Part shown: piece by piece, positions 16,381 through 25,193 of the stretch
Layout: every line of letters starts with the position of its first letter
How positions within the stretch are numbered: the stretch's first letter is position 1
Made by a program: the position numbers and the translations under genes
The notes under the pieces: generated by a model
Database searches by the model: none
What the model was told of the DNA's origin: nothing
What the model saw: only the letters and a program-made list of their open reading frames with translations
From: G965215055 sp965215055
GTDB taxonomy: Bacteria; Pseudomonadota; Gammaproteobacteria; UBA4575
Reading direction: 5' to 3'
NCBI GenBank assembly: GCA_965215055.1
Contig: OZ244046.1
Location: forward strand, 1,615,648 to 1,679,647
DNA: 64,000 nt

Positions 16381-17313
16381 ATGTCGGCACTGATTTGCGG
16401 CTCTCTTGCCTACGACAACATCATGGTATTTCCCGACCGATTCAAGAAACACATATTGCCGGATAAGGTACATATGCTGAACGTGTCATTTATGGTGCCG
16501 CGTATGCGCAGGGAATTCGGTGGCTGCGCCGGCAACATTGCCTACAACTTGCGTTTGTTGGGGGCTGACGGGTTTGCGATGGGCACGGTAGGGCGGGATT
16601 TTGACCCTTATGCAAGCTGGATGAACCAGTGCGGGATGGATCAGAGGTACATCAGGACCATAGCAAGTGAATATACGGCGCAGGCTTTTATTACCACTGA
16701 CCTGGACGACAATCAAATCACCGCGTTTCATCCTGGTGCCATGAACTTTTCACACGTGAGCAAAATACCTGTAGAGGATGGTATTACCCTTGCCTTGATC
16801 TCTCCAGATGGCAAAGAGGGCATGTTGCAGCACGCGCGACAATGTCACGAAGCCGGTGTCCCGTTCATTTTTGACCCCGGGCAGGGCATCCCGATGTTTA
16901 ATGGAAGGGAACTGCTTTTGTTTATGGAGCAGGCAGATTATATATGTGTCAATGACTACGAATTGCAATTACTACAACAAAAAACGGGGTTGACTGCCAA
17001 ACAGATTGCACAGTACGTCAAAGCCGCGATTGTCACCAAGGGAGGAGAAGGCTCTGTTATACATACGCACACGGAATCAATTGAAATTCCATCGGTAAAG
17101 GCAAGTTTGGTTCAGGACCCGACGGGCTGTGGAGATGCCTATCGAGGCGGGCTCATTTACGGATTGATGAATGATCTCGATTGGCAGGTAACGGGGCGCA
17201 TCGCTGCCTTGATGGGCACAATTAAAATTGCGCATAATGGAACGCAGAACCATCGTTTCACGTTGGCCGAGCTTAAAGACAAGTACAAGCAGGAGTTTGG
17301 CCACGTATTTTAA
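16381..17313 (+). CDS. PfkB-family carbohydrate kinase (adenosine kinase-like)
   Basis: The 310-residue ribokinase-fold protein has the N-terminal GSLAYDNIMVFPDRF, the first PfkB signature region FGGCAGNIAYNLRLLG, and the C-terminal catalytic signature DPTGCGDAYRGGLIYG with the base Asp. These resemble bacterial adenosine kinases more than fructokinases. It would phosphorylate a nucleoside or sugar with ATP in the cytoplasm. It is followed after 26 bases by a convergent HAD phosphatase gene. The substrate cannot be fixed from sequence alone. Confidence 0.88.
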   Translation: MSALICGSLAYDNIMVFPDRFKKHILPDKVHMLNVSFMVPRMRREFGGCAGNIAYNLRLLGADGFAMGTVGRDFDPYASWMNQCGMDQRYIRTIASEYTAQAFITTDLDDNQITAFHPGAMNFSHVSKIPVEDGITLALISPDGKEGMLQHARQCHEAGVPFIFDPGQGIPMFNGRELLLFMEQADYICVNDYELQLLQQKTGLTAKQIAQYVKAAIVTKGGEGSVIHTHTESIEIPSVKASLVQDPTGCGDAYRGGLIYGLMNDLDWQVTGRIAALMGTIKIAHNGTQNHRFTLAELKDKYKQEFGHVF

Positions 17314-17339
17314 GGCCGGCCATGCTTGAATATCGATGA

Positions 17340-17993
17340 TTATTTAAGGCTCAGGCAGTGCCAGTTGTTTTTTATCGCATGCGCGGTCAACGCTTCACTC
17401 GCGTCTACGGCAACGGGATGATCTACCATTTCCAGGAGTGGAATGTCATTGTGTGAATCCGAGTAAAACCAGCTACCTTCAAGGTCGCACGTGTTGGATT
17501 CCAGCCACTTTTTTACCCGCACAACCTTGCCGTGGCCGAAACAGGGAGTGCCTTCGACCTCTCCTGTAAATCTGCCGTTTTTCATGGCAGGGTCGGTTGC
17601 AATCAGCGTTGTGACATTCAAGATCTTCCGCACGGGTGCAGTGATAAACCGGTTTGTGGCAGTGATGATAGCCAGGTAATCTCCCGCCTTTCGGTGTTGT
17701 TCGATGAGTGCACGTGCCTTGGGCTTGATCATCGGCTTGATACGCAAGTCTATATATTCGTCGCGCCACCGGCATAGCTCATCGTAGGAATTCTCCGCCA
17801 GTGGCCGCAGGGCAAATTTCAGAAACTCCTGGATGTCGAGCCTACCTGCCAGGTATTCCTGATAGAACCGTTCGTTTTCCCTTTCATAAAATGCACGGTC
17901 CACCTTGCCTTTGGCGACCAGGTGTTTGCCCCACTCATAATCACTATCGCCTGCCAGCAGGGTTTCATCCAGGTCAAAGAGTGCCAGTGCCAT
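17340..17993 (-). CDS. HAD-superfamily phosphatase, subfamily IB (phosphoserine phosphatase-like)
   Basis: The 217-residue protein starts with the HAD nucleophile motif LFDLDETLLAGDSD (Asp7 and Asp9 in DLDET). Motif II is in LAIITATNRFITAP and the C-terminal motif in GSWFYSDSHNDIPLLEMVDHPVAVDA, with paired acidic residues for magnesium. The pattern matches the SerB/HisB-N-like IB subfamily of broad monophosphatases. It converges with the PfkB kinase gene. The natural substrate is unknown. Confidence 0.88.
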   Translation of the reverse strand: MALALFDLDETLLAGDSDYEWGKHLVAKGKVDRAFYERENERFYQEYLAGRLDIQEFLKFALRPLAENSYDELCRWRDEYIDLRIKPMIKPKARALIEQHRKAGDYLAIITATNRFITAPVRKILNVTTLIATDPAMKNGRFTGEVEGTPCFGHGKVVRVKKWLESNTCDLEGSWFYSDSHNDIPLLEMVDHPVAVDASEALTAHAIKNNWHCLSLK

Positions 17994-18286
17994 AAGAGCT
18001 TGTACCTTGAATGCCTCACGCGTGCTACGGAAAGAGTCTTCCTTGTTTGCGCCTCGGCATTATATATCCTACGATACAGGACCACCCTGTGCGAGTGAGC
18101 CCGGTTCTTATTGTAGTGAGTCTATCTAAATTTTTTTCTTACTTGTGCGAACCACAAGGTGTGCTGCCCGGTGCGCAGTATACTTCAAATGTTCGAACGT
18201 AATAGTCTCGCCGAGCTCGGATAGACGTTTATAAGCCAAGTGCGCAAGAGCTTGTGTCAATCCTGCTTTACTGGTTTGTCGCTTGG

Positions 18287-18751
18287 CTACATCATCGACT
18301 GTAGATAGTTTTCTATCCCAACGCGGTCAATTCTGTCAAACTGAATCTCCAGCCAATCTATATGCTCTTCTTCGTTATCAAGGATTTTTTCAAGCAACTC
18401 CCTGGAAATGTAGTCGGCAACAGTCTCACAGTGTGCAATTGCGTCCTTAAGGTCCGGGATTGCCAGTTGCTCCATTTTTAAATCACATTCCAGCATTTCT
18501 TTGGGGTTTTCACCGATAAAAATTCTACCAATGTCTTGCAGGTTAGGTAGACCTTCCAAAAACAGTATCCTCTCGATCAACATATCTGCATGTTTCATCT
18601 CGTCAATCGACTCGTGGTATTCAAAGTCGTTGAGTTTTTCCAAGCCCCAGTTTTTATACATGCGGGCGTGTAAAAAATACTGATTGATAGCAGAAAGTTC
18701 GTTCTTTAAAACCTTATTTAAAAACTCGATTACCTTCTTGTCACCCTGCAT
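18287..18751 (-). CDS. bfr: Bacterioferritin
   Basis: Bacterioferritin forms a 24-subunit haem-containing shell that stores iron. The 154-residue product has MQGDKKVIEFLNKVL at the start, the ferroxidase ligands Glu18 (LKNELSAINQYFLH), Glu51 and His54 in ESIDEMKHAD, and the haem-ligand Met52. EEEHIDWLE supplies the last ligands. All are in place. The start follows AAAGGAGC. Its partner bfd lies 222 bases upstream in the same direction. Confidence 0.97.
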   Translation of the reverse strand: MQGDKKVIEFLNKVLKNELSAINQYFLHARMYKNWGLEKLNDFEYHESIDEMKHADMLIERILFLEGLPNLQDIGRIFIGENPKEMLECDLKMEQLAIPDLKDAIAHCETVADYISRELLEKILDNEEEHIDWLEIQFDRIDRVGIENYLQSMM

Positions 18752-18786
18752 CGGAAGCTCCTTTACTCACATTGCCTTATTACTCA

Positions 18787-18815
18787 AGCGTATGCGGGAA
18801 TAGCCATTTTGTCAA
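18787..18815 (-). promoter_or_regulatory. Candidate bfr promoter
   Basis: On the minus strand a perfect TTGACA (18815-18810) is followed after 17 bases by TACGCT (18792-18787), 36 bases before the bfr start codon. The -10 box matches only half of the consensus. Confidence 0.4.
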
Positions 18816-18973
18816 AAAATTTTATTGTATAAAGGCTTGAAATGTAAATAATTTTTAACAGTCAGACGAGTAGATAGCGCAAACAAAAGTGCGAATGCTT
18901 CACATCAACAGGGCCTGCGGCGGCTGCATAAACACCAGTAAGAGTCGATGCAGGAATATCAGCGAAGATAACG

Positions 18974-19183
18974 CTATGCGTTACAAGCGGATGACAAAAA
19001 TGTACTTGTGCGTGAGCTGATGCTGACTCGCCTGTTGATACAGCCTTTTACACTGCTTGTGCATTTGCCGCATTGCCTGGTAACGCCCAATGACTCACGA
19101 AGTTGACGCACGGTAGTATATCCGCGTTCGACTTCTTCACGTAATCGAGCTTCAGTAATTCGGTTACAGATGCAAACGTACAT
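18974..19183 (-). CDS. bfd: Bacterioferritin-associated ferredoxin
   Basis: Bfd is a small [2Fe-2S] protein that reduces the haem of bacterioferritin to release stored iron. The 69-residue product has the four ligands spaced as in the family: CIC near the start (MYVCICNRITEARLREEV) and CGKC (VTRQCGKCTSSVKG). The last 20 residues, rich in Ser and Arg, are not conserved. A Fur-like site lies 33 bases upstream of the start. Pairing with bfr supports the assignment. Confidence 0.93.
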   Translation of the reverse strand: MYVCICNRITEARLREEVERGYTTVRQLRESLGVTRQCGKCTSSVKGCINRRVSISSRTSTFLSSACNA

Positions 19184-19215
19184 GTCTTTCCTTTGATCAG
19201 GATATTATTGTAAAT

Positions 19216-19234
19216 GTAAATGATAATAATTGCT
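19216..19234 (-). promoter_or_regulatory. Fur-box-like site upstream of bfd
   Basis: The 19 bases GTAAATGATAATAATTGCT match 13 of 19 positions of the classical Fur box, including the uninterrupted core AATGATAAT. The position, 33 to 51 bases before the bfd start, suits iron-dependent repression of bfd, as known in other proteobacteria. Confidence 0.6.
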
Positions 19235-19322
19235 AGTAATAAATTTGAGAAAGTGGATGATATATTTACCGCGGTGGGATATTCACGACCGGATATCTGT
19301 AAAAAGAAGGCAATTTTAGCGT

Positions 19323-19748
19323 CTAGCTTGCGAAAGGCTTTACTACTACAAGAATTACTATTGCAATCAGAGCCACTACGGGGATTTCATTAAACCAACG
19401 AAACCATGTATGTGAATGTTGGATACGATCTTCTCTGAATTGCTTCAGGAACACGCCGCACCACACGTGATAAAGAATCAGCAGTATTACCAGTACGAGT
19501 TTGAGCAGCATCCAATCAGCATTCAGGTAGCCCGGCCAGTAGGTCAGCAGCCAGATTCCAAGCAGGATGGTGAGTATTCCTCCGGGCGTCATGATGCCAA
19601 GGAATAATTTTCGTTCCATGGTCTTGAATCGGTCTATGCTGATCGCGTCATCTGCCATGGCGTGATAAACGAACAGGCGTGGCAAATAAAACAATCCCGC
19701 AAACCAGGTTACCGTAAATATAATATGAAAAGCCTTTATCCAAAGCAT
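19323..19748 (-). CDS. hemJ: HemJ-type protoporphyrinogen oxidase / CopD-like membrane protein
   Basis: HemJ oxidises protoporphyrinogen IX in the inner membrane in bacteria without HemG or HemY. The 141-residue product has four predicted helices. The first carries the conserved His of the family (KAFHIIFTVTWFAGLFYLPRL) and a second invariant-type segment is LKLVLVILLILYHVWCG. Length and N-terminus agree with the family. It stands between bfd and argC, read on the minus strand. Confidence 0.88.
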   Translation of the reverse strand: MLWIKAFHIIFTVTWFAGLFYLPRLFVYHAMADDAISIDRFKTMERKLFLGIMTPGGILTILLGIWLLTYWPGYLNADWMLLKLVLVILLILYHVWCGVFLKQFREDRIQHSHTWFRWFNEIPVVALIAIVILVVVKPFAS

Positions 19749-19901
19749 GTATAGTCCCCTCCGTTTGCCAAGCTGAACAGTATAGGAGCTTTTGCGATAT
19801 CAGTTTGATAAATGTGCCGTTTCAATAGAGGCAGGCTGCAAGCCTTTCCTTTTTGACTGCTGTATGATGAGCGGGATTTCCAGGCAAGTTGCAAGGTAGT
19901 T

Positions 19902-20933
19902 ATGATTTCAGTCGGAATAGTAGGGGGTACGGGGTATACCGGCGCGGAATTACTGCGTCTCTTGGCCGCGCATCCACAAGTTGAGATCAGGGTAGTAACC
20001 TCGCGCAGTCGGGCAGGTCAGGCAGTTACAGCTTTGTATCCCGGTTTATCAAGTATCGAGCTCGAATTTTCTCAACCTGAAACTACCATTTTAAAGCAGT
20101 GTGACTGCGTCTTTTTTGCGGCGTCTAACGGCACCGCGATGCATATGGCGCCTGAACTTCTTGATGCCGGCGTCAAGGTAATTGATCTGTCTGCCGATTT
20201 CCGCATTGAAGACGCCGCGGTCTGGGAGCGTTGGTACGGACAACCCCATGCCTGTCCCGAGGTGCTCGGGCACGCGGTGTATGGTTTGTCGGAGCTTCAT
20301 AGGGAGAAAATACAGGTTGCGCAACTGGTGGCGAATCCGGGCTGCTACCCAACTGCCGTCATCTTGGGCTTTTTGCCATTGCTTGAACAGGGTCTAGCCG
20401 ATAATACCGCGTATTTGATAGCCGATGCGAAGTCTGGCGTAAGCGGGGCGGGCCGCGGTGCTAACGTGCCTGCACTGTTCAGTGAGGCAGGTGAAAATTT
20501 CAAAGCCTACAATGTAGCTGCGCATCGTCACTGGCCGGAAGTCAAGCAGGAATTGGAAGGGGTTACCGGAGGCGAGATCAATCTCACCTTCACTCCGCAT
20601 CTGACTCCCATGGTGAGAGGTATTTTTGCCACCCTGTACATATCGGGCGTGGACGAGTCAGTCGATTTGAACTCGGTTTATCAACAGCGATATGCTGGGG
20701 AGCATTTTATACAGGTAATGAATGAAGGCGCGTTACCGGAAACCAAACACGTGAGAGGGTCAAATTATTGCCTGTTGTCAGTGCAACGATCGCATGATGG
20801 AAACATGACGGTAGTATTGTCGGTGATTGACAACCTGGTGAAAGGTGCAGCCGGGCAGGCCGTACAGAACATGAACCTGATGTACGGACTAGAAGAAAGC
20901 ACGGGCCTCACTCAATCAGGCTTGTTTCCGTAG
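19902..20933 (+). CDS. argC: N-acetyl-gamma-glutamyl-phosphate reductase
   Basis: ArgC reduces N-acetylglutamyl phosphate to the semialdehyde with NADPH in arginine synthesis. The 343-residue product has the Rossmann motif GIVGGTGYTGAELLRLLAAH at the start and the catalytic Cys in NPGCYPTAVIL (about residue 149). AAHRHWPEVKQEL and FTPHLTPMVRGI are further family signatures. It starts a same-strand group with a coiled-coil membrane protein, a bactofilin and erpA. Confidence 0.97.
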   Translation: MISVGIVGGTGYTGAELLRLLAAHPQVEIRVVTSRSRAGQAVTALYPGLSSIELEFSQPETTILKQCDCVFFAASNGTAMHMAPELLDAGVKVIDLSADFRIEDAAVWERWYGQPHACPEVLGHAVYGLSELHREKIQVAQLVANPGCYPTAVILGFLPLLEQGLADNTAYLIADAKSGVSGAGRGANVPALFSEAGENFKAYNVAAHRHWPEVKQELEGVTGGEINLTFTPHLTPMVRGIFATLYISGVDESVDLNSVYQQRYAGEHFIQVMNEGALPETKHVRGSNYCLLSVQRSHDGNMTVVLSVIDNLVKGAAGQAVQNMNLMYGLEESTGLTQSGLFP

Positions 20934-20964
20934 GCAAGTACACTTACGTTTCCCTGGTTATGAA

Positions 20965-21693
20965 ATGGCAAGACATTTATATCTGAGAAAACCCGGCCCA
21001 TTCCTGATGTCGTCTATCCTGATTGCGCTGACTGTGTTGATTACAATGAGTGTTACATTTTGGCTGTCGGCCAACGTTACGGGTACTCCTTTTATAGCTT
21101 CAGAAGAAGCTGCCGACCTTGCCGGCAAGGATGAAGCAATAGCACTTCTGAAGAACGCGGTACATCAATTGAAACATGAAGTCGCATCAGCGCAGCATTC
21201 AGCAGAATCTGGATTTGCCGCCGTAGAAGAAATGAAGCAGTCGCTGCGTGAAAAAGAACTTGAATTATTGCAGTTGAACCAGGAACTGCATTTTTATCGC
21301 ACGCTGTACTCGTCAAATACGGATAATACAGCACTGCAGGTAAAGGAATTTGTTCTGCATAAAGGCCCCGCTACCGGCCAGTTCATCTACAGTCTGGTGT
21401 TGACGAGTATTCCGGCAGCGCAGAAAAAAACTTCCGGCGTAATCGGCTTGAGTGTTGAAGGGGAGCAGCAAGGCATCCCGAAACAGTTGGTTCTTGAGGA
21501 TACCGGGGAAGTCATGGATAATTTGCCGAAATTTTCTTTTAGATACTTTCAAAAGATTTCAGGCAGTTTTTCTTTGCCCGATAACTTTGAGCCGCGCCAA
21601 GTGCAGGTAGAGTTGTTGCAAGACAATAGCAAGAAAAAGCCTGTTGTTATCAGCTATAGCTGGGACGCGGTGTACAATAAGACAAGCATGTGA
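20965..21693 (+). CDS. Membrane-anchored coiled-coil protein (DUF6776-like)
   Basis: The 242-residue protein has one N-terminal transmembrane helix (SSILIALTVLITMSVTFWLSA, about 16-36) and then a coiled coil (about 50-115, heptads of Leu, Glu, Lys). A beta-rich C-terminal domain of about 120 residues ends it. This layout, and its place between argC and a bactofilin gene with overlapping start and stop, fit a conserved betaproteobacterial envelope family without a known biochemical role. The tight coupling to a bactofilin suggests a shared part in cell-shape or envelope organisation. Confidence 0.75.
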   Translation: MARHLYLRKPGPFLMSSILIALTVLITMSVTFWLSANVTGTPFIASEEAADLAGKDEAIALLKNAVHQLKHEVASAQHSAESGFAAVEEMKQSLREKELELLQLNQELHFYRTLYSSNTDNTALQVKEFVLHKGPATGQFIYSLVLTSIPAAQKKTSGVIGLSVEGEQQGIPKQLVLEDTGEVMDNLPKFSFRYFQKISGSFSLPDNFEPRQVQVELLQDNSKKKPVVISYSWDAVYNKTSM

Positions 21694-22091
21694 ACAAGGC
21701 ACTCAAGAATAAAATCAGAACTACCCATATTGATACGCTTATTGGCCGTCATGCCAAGATTTTTGGAGACATTCACTATGGTAAAGGTCTGCATATTGAA
21801 GGCTTGGTGGAGGGTAACGTGATAGCCGAGCATGAGGATGAGGGGGGCGTAATCATAGGTGAATCAGGTGTCGTGGAAGGTGAAATTCGAGGATCTTCTA
21901 TCGTTGTCAGTGGTACGGTGCATGGTGATATCTATGCCGCTGACACTGTTGAAATCAAGGCAGGCGCCAGAGTAAACGGTAATGTCTACTACAATTTTCT
22001 GGAGATGGCGCCTGACGCAAAAGTGAATGGGAATCTTTTACATCAACGAGCCTCTCTGGTGCACCAGGGGTCAGTTGAAAAGCCGACTTGA
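21690..22091 (+). CDS. Bactofilin
   Basis: Bactofilins polymerise into filaments without nucleotide and scaffold envelope enzymes. The 133-residue product starts at a GTG overlapping the previous stop codon (ATGTGA). The core is the repetitive right-handed beta-helix with regular Gly/Val spacing (IFGDIHYGKGLHIEGLVEGN, IIGESGVVEGEIRG, VSGTVHGDIYAADTVEIKAG). Flanking tails are polar, as usual. It is co-transcribed with the membrane coiled-coil protein, a likely membrane partner. Confidence 0.93.
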   Translation: MNKALKNKIRTTHIDTLIGRHAKIFGDIHYGKGLHIEGLVEGNVIAEHEDEGGVIIGESGVVEGEIRGSSIVVSGTVHGDIYAADTVEIKAGARVNGNVYYNFLEMAPDAKVNGNLLHQRASLVHQGSVEKPT

Positions 22092-22163
22092 ATTTTTGGC
22101 TGATTTACTGGGATAATATTCGCATATCAACAGGTTCTAGTATATCGCGACCAGGAGATTCGT

Positions 22164-22535
22164 ATGCCCGTACCCGAGACAGCACAACCTTCCACACCGC
22201 CTGCATCTTTAGTGTTCACCGATGCCGCTGCAAATAAGGTGCGGCAACTCATCGAAGAAGAAGCCAATGACAACTTGAAGCTTCGGGTGTTTGTAAGCGG
22301 GGGCGGATGCTCCGGATTTCAGTATGGATTCACTTTTGATGAAAATCTTCAGGATGGTGACACGTCGGTAGAAAATGACGGTGTTACCTTGCTGGTAGAC
22401 CCGATGAGTTTCCAATATCTGATGGGTGCGGAGATCGATTATACTGAAGGCTTGGAGGGTGCACAGTTTGTAATTCGCAATCCCAATGCCAAAACGACTT
22501 GTGGTTGTGGTTCTTCCTTTTCTCCAGGGGGTTGA
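22164..22535 (+). CDS. erpA: Iron-sulfur cluster insertion protein ErpA
   Basis: ErpA is an A-type carrier that passes [4Fe-4S] or [2Fe-2S] clusters to apo-proteins. The 123-residue product has the three conserved cysteines in SGGGCSGFQYGF and TTCGCGSSFSPGG, and the conserved VDPMSFQYLMGAEIDY. The first 15 residues are a Pro/Thr-rich extension typical of betaproteobacterial members. A GGGCG-CT-CGCCC hairpin (22554-22565) sits between it and the convergent anmK, but without a strong U run. Confidence 0.95.
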   Translation: MPVPETAQPSTPPASLVFTDAAANKVRQLIEEEANDNLKLRVFVSGGGCSGFQYGFTFDENLQDGDTSVENDGVTLLVDPMSFQYLMGAEIDYTEGLEGAQFVIRNPNAKTTCGCGSSFSPGG

Positions 22536-22566
22536 TCTGCCTGGCAACTGAACGGGCGCTCGCCCT

Positions 22567-23679
22567 TCATTCCGGCCTGAAAATTTCGCCGAGAACCACT
22601 TTCTTGTCCGCGCCCGTAACGCTGGGAATATTGCCGGGCTTGCCTTCCAGTGCCTGTTTGGCCAACCAGGCAAATGCCATCGCTTCTACCCACTTTCCAG
22701 AGATTCCATAAGCACTGGTGTGCTCGGTAGAGACTTCCTGCAACGCTGCCCGCAGCTGGGCAACCAGATAACGGTTACAGCTTCCTCCACCACAAAGCAG
22801 GATACGGTCAACAGGGGTTGGCCATGCCCTTACCGCGTTGGCGACCGACTGCACCGTCAAGGCGGCCAAAGTAGCTTGAACGTCCCGCTCCGGCAGGTGT
22901 TTTTTATGTTGATCAAGCATGCGCTGCAACCAAGTGAGGTTAAACCTTTCACGGCCGGTGGATTTAGGTGGAGGTCTCTTGAAGTACCCATCTTTCAGCA
23001 TCCTGTCCAAGAGCCCTGCATCAGCGTTCCCGGAGGCTGCCCATGCGCCATCCTGGTCAAAATTTACATGTCTGTGCCTTTTAACCCATGCGTCCAGCAA
23101 GGTATTTGCGGGACCGGTGTCAAAACCGGTTACAGGTAAAGTTTTATCGGCGGGTAGCAGAGTAATGTTGGCGATGCCACCCAAATTGACGACTGCTCGA
23201 TTTTCTTTCTCGTCACTGAAGATTTTTTGGTGGTAGGCGCAGGCTAAAGGTGCGCCTTGCCCTCCTGCGTTGATGTCCGCTTGGCGGAAATTGCCAACAG
23301 TGGTGATGCCTGTCATGGTGGCAATTTCTTGAGCGTTTCCAATCTGTATGGTGCATGGCGGCACGCCATCGGGGTCGTGCCAAATGGTCTGTCCGTGGCT
23401 GCCGATAGCCACTATTGCGTCTGTTCGCAGCGATGTCTTTGCCAGTATGTCCTGCACCGTCTGCGCGGATGCCTGCGTAAATGTACGGTCAAGTTTTTTG
23501 ATTTCCTGTGGCCATGTCCGCTTGGCAATACTGTGATCGATCTCATCCCTGAGCTCTCTTTCGATGGGCTGGCTGACGTAGTCTACAATATACGAGTCGG
23601 ACTTTGAAAAATCCATCAGCACGGCATCAATGGCGTCCATGCTGGTGCCGGACATGAGTCCGATAAATAACTCGGACAT
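22567..23679 (-). CDS. anmK: Anhydro-N-acetylmuramic acid kinase
   Basis: AnmK phosphorylates 1,6-anhydro-MurNAc to MurNAc-6-phosphate, a step in peptidoglycan recycling. The 370-residue product begins MSELFIGLMSGTSMDAIDAV, the phosphate-binding signature. It also carries VAIGSHGQTIWHDPDG, VNLGGIANIT, GFDTGPANTLLDAW and a C-terminal LLCGGGSCN motif. It lies 11 bases downstream of an M23 peptidase gene on the same strand, a pairing of two peptidoglycan-turnover genes often seen beside tyrS in this class. Confidence 0.96.
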   Translation of the reverse strand: MSELFIGLMSGTSMDAIDAVLMDFSKSDSYIVDYVSQPIERELRDEIDHSIAKRTWPQEIKKLDRTFTQASAQTVQDILAKTSLRTDAIVAIGSHGQTIWHDPDGVPPCTIQIGNAQEIATMTGITTVGNFRQADINAGGQGAPLACAYHQKIFSDEKENRAVVNLGGIANITLLPADKTLPVTGFDTGPANTLLDAWVKRHRHVNFDQDGAWAASGNADAGLLDRMLKDGYFKRPPPKSTGRERFNLTWLQRMLDQHKKHLPERDVQATLAALTVQSVANAVRAWPTPVDRILLCGGGSCNRYLVAQLRAALQEVSTEHTSAYGISGKWVEAMAFAWLAKQALEGKPGNIPSVTGADKKVVLGEIFRPE

Positions 23680-23690
23680 GATGACGAGAG

Positions 23691-25100
23691 TCAGAGACCG
23701 CGCATTACCAGCTTGTTTTCCCGCGCATAGGCGTCTAGTTGCACGACAAGGGGTCGGATGGCGGCCTGAAAAAATGGTATTTCGGCGTCTGGTAGGGATT
23801 TGGCACTGGGGAGCTTTACTTTCAGAGGGTTGCGATGCACCCCATTAACACGGAATTCGTAATGCAAGTGGGGGCCTGTTGACATGCCGGTGCTGCCGAT
23901 GTAGCCAATCGTCTGCCCCTGTTTTACGCGGTTGCCGGTACTGGTGCCACGTGCGTATTTTGACATATGCGCATATAACGTCGTGTAAGTGCTGCCGTGT
24001 CGTAAAATAATCGTTTTACCGTAGTTGCCTTTGGTGCCACGATAGATGATTCTACCGTCACCTGTGGCCTTGATAGGCGTCCCTCTTGGCGCGGCGTAAT
24101 CCACGCCTTTATGTGCGCGAATCCTGTTCAGGACGGGATGTCTTCTTCTCGGATTAAAATGTGAACTGATGCGTGTGAATTCCACGGGAGTACGCATGAA
24201 AGGTTTACGCATGCTTTTGCCGTCGGGGGTGTAATAATCGGTCTTGCCGTCACTGCCGGTATAACGATAGGCTTGGTACGTTTTGCCCCTGTTAACGAAT
24301 CCTGCAGCAATGATGTTGCCGTCGCGAACTTTTTCTCCATCCAGATGGAGCTTCTCATAAAGCACCATAAAACTGTCGCCCTTGCGTATATCCAGAGCAA
24401 AGTCGATATCCCAGCCAAAGATTCCTGCCAGACCCATAATCAAGCCATCCGACAAACCGGCGCGCTGTCCTGCCAGAAATAGTGAGTTGTCAATCGTGCC
24501 TGTAGCAAACTCATGCACTGCATATAATTCACGGCTAGTTTCCTTGACAACAAAGGAACCTGCGTCCTTGTAAAGGAATACGGATTTTTCGAGGCTTTTT
24601 TCAAGCTCCAATTTGTTGATGCCATCCTCCCCGAGGGTAAAATGAAGCCTCTGACCGGGATAGAGCTTCTTGAATGACTTGGCGCTTTTGCCGAGACTCA
24701 ACACTCGGGGCAATTCGGAATCGACCTCAAGCCTTGTGAAAATTGAAGCGAGGGAATCTCCTTTTTTGATTATGATCGTCGTGCGGTTTTCCGCTTTCAG
24801 TGGTGTGGCAACGGGTTCGGTTGCCGCAGCGTGTCCTCCTGTTGACGCGAAAGGATTTCTGGGGCTGATATAGGCCTGATTTTCATCGCGCTTCGGAATG
24901 GGTTTGAGTGCCAATGGAATATCCGTCGTGTGGGTACTGGTCGGCGCAGGTCGATGAGAGTTGGCCAATACCATGCCGATGACGGCCACACCGGTTATCA
25001 ATACTATAGCTGAAACGATATACCGGTAGCGCCTCCTGGAATTTTTGCGTGAGAACGCCGTATGCTTAAAATCGGCTTTGTTTAAGGGATTGTAGTCCAC
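23691..25100 (-). CDS. M23-family murein endopeptidase with LysM-like domain
   Basis: The 469-residue envelope protein has a basic N-terminus and one signal anchor (YIVSAIVLITGVAVIGMVLA, about 27-46). A LysM/OapA-like region (TIIIKKGDSLASIFTRLEV, about 111-130) and a long middle domain follow. The C-terminal LytM/M23 zinc peptidase has HKGVDYAAPRGTPI, with the metal His and Asp, and the HxH motif in GPHLHYEF. It should cut peptide cross-links in peptidoglycan, like MepM. It is the first gene of an operon with anmK and is divergent from tyrS. Confidence 0.94.
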   Translation of the reverse strand: MDYNPLNKADFKHTAFSRKNSRRRYRYIVSAIVLITGVAVIGMVLANSHRPAPTSTHTTDIPLALKPIPKRDENQAYISPRNPFASTGGHAAATEPVATPLKAENRTTIIIKKGDSLASIFTRLEVDSELPRVLSLGKSAKSFKKLYPGQRLHFTLGEDGINKLELEKSLEKSVFLYKDAGSFVVKETSRELYAVHEFATGTIDNSLFLAGQRAGLSDGLIMGLAGIFGWDIDFALDIRKGDSFMVLYEKLHLDGEKVRDGNIIAAGFVNRGKTYQAYRYTGSDGKTDYYTPDGKSMRKPFMRTPVEFTRISSHFNPRRRHPVLNRIRAHKGVDYAAPRGTPIKATGDGRIIYRGTKGNYGKTIILRHGSTYTTLYAHMSKYARGTSTGNRVKQGQTIGYIGSTGMSTGPHLHYEFRVNGVHRNPLKVKLPSAKSLPDAEIPFFQAAIRPLVVQLDAYARENKLVMRGL

Positions 25101-25193
25101 GGAATCTGCTTCGACTTTTGATGTAAAATAGCTTTATTATCTGCATGGGTCAATGAATTTAACCGACCGACGATCGCGCGGGCAGCGGCAAAG

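Noticed and set aside
17994..18286. Possible small gene between the HAD phosphatase and bfr
   Set aside because: Only short frames without ribosome sites or similarity were seen.
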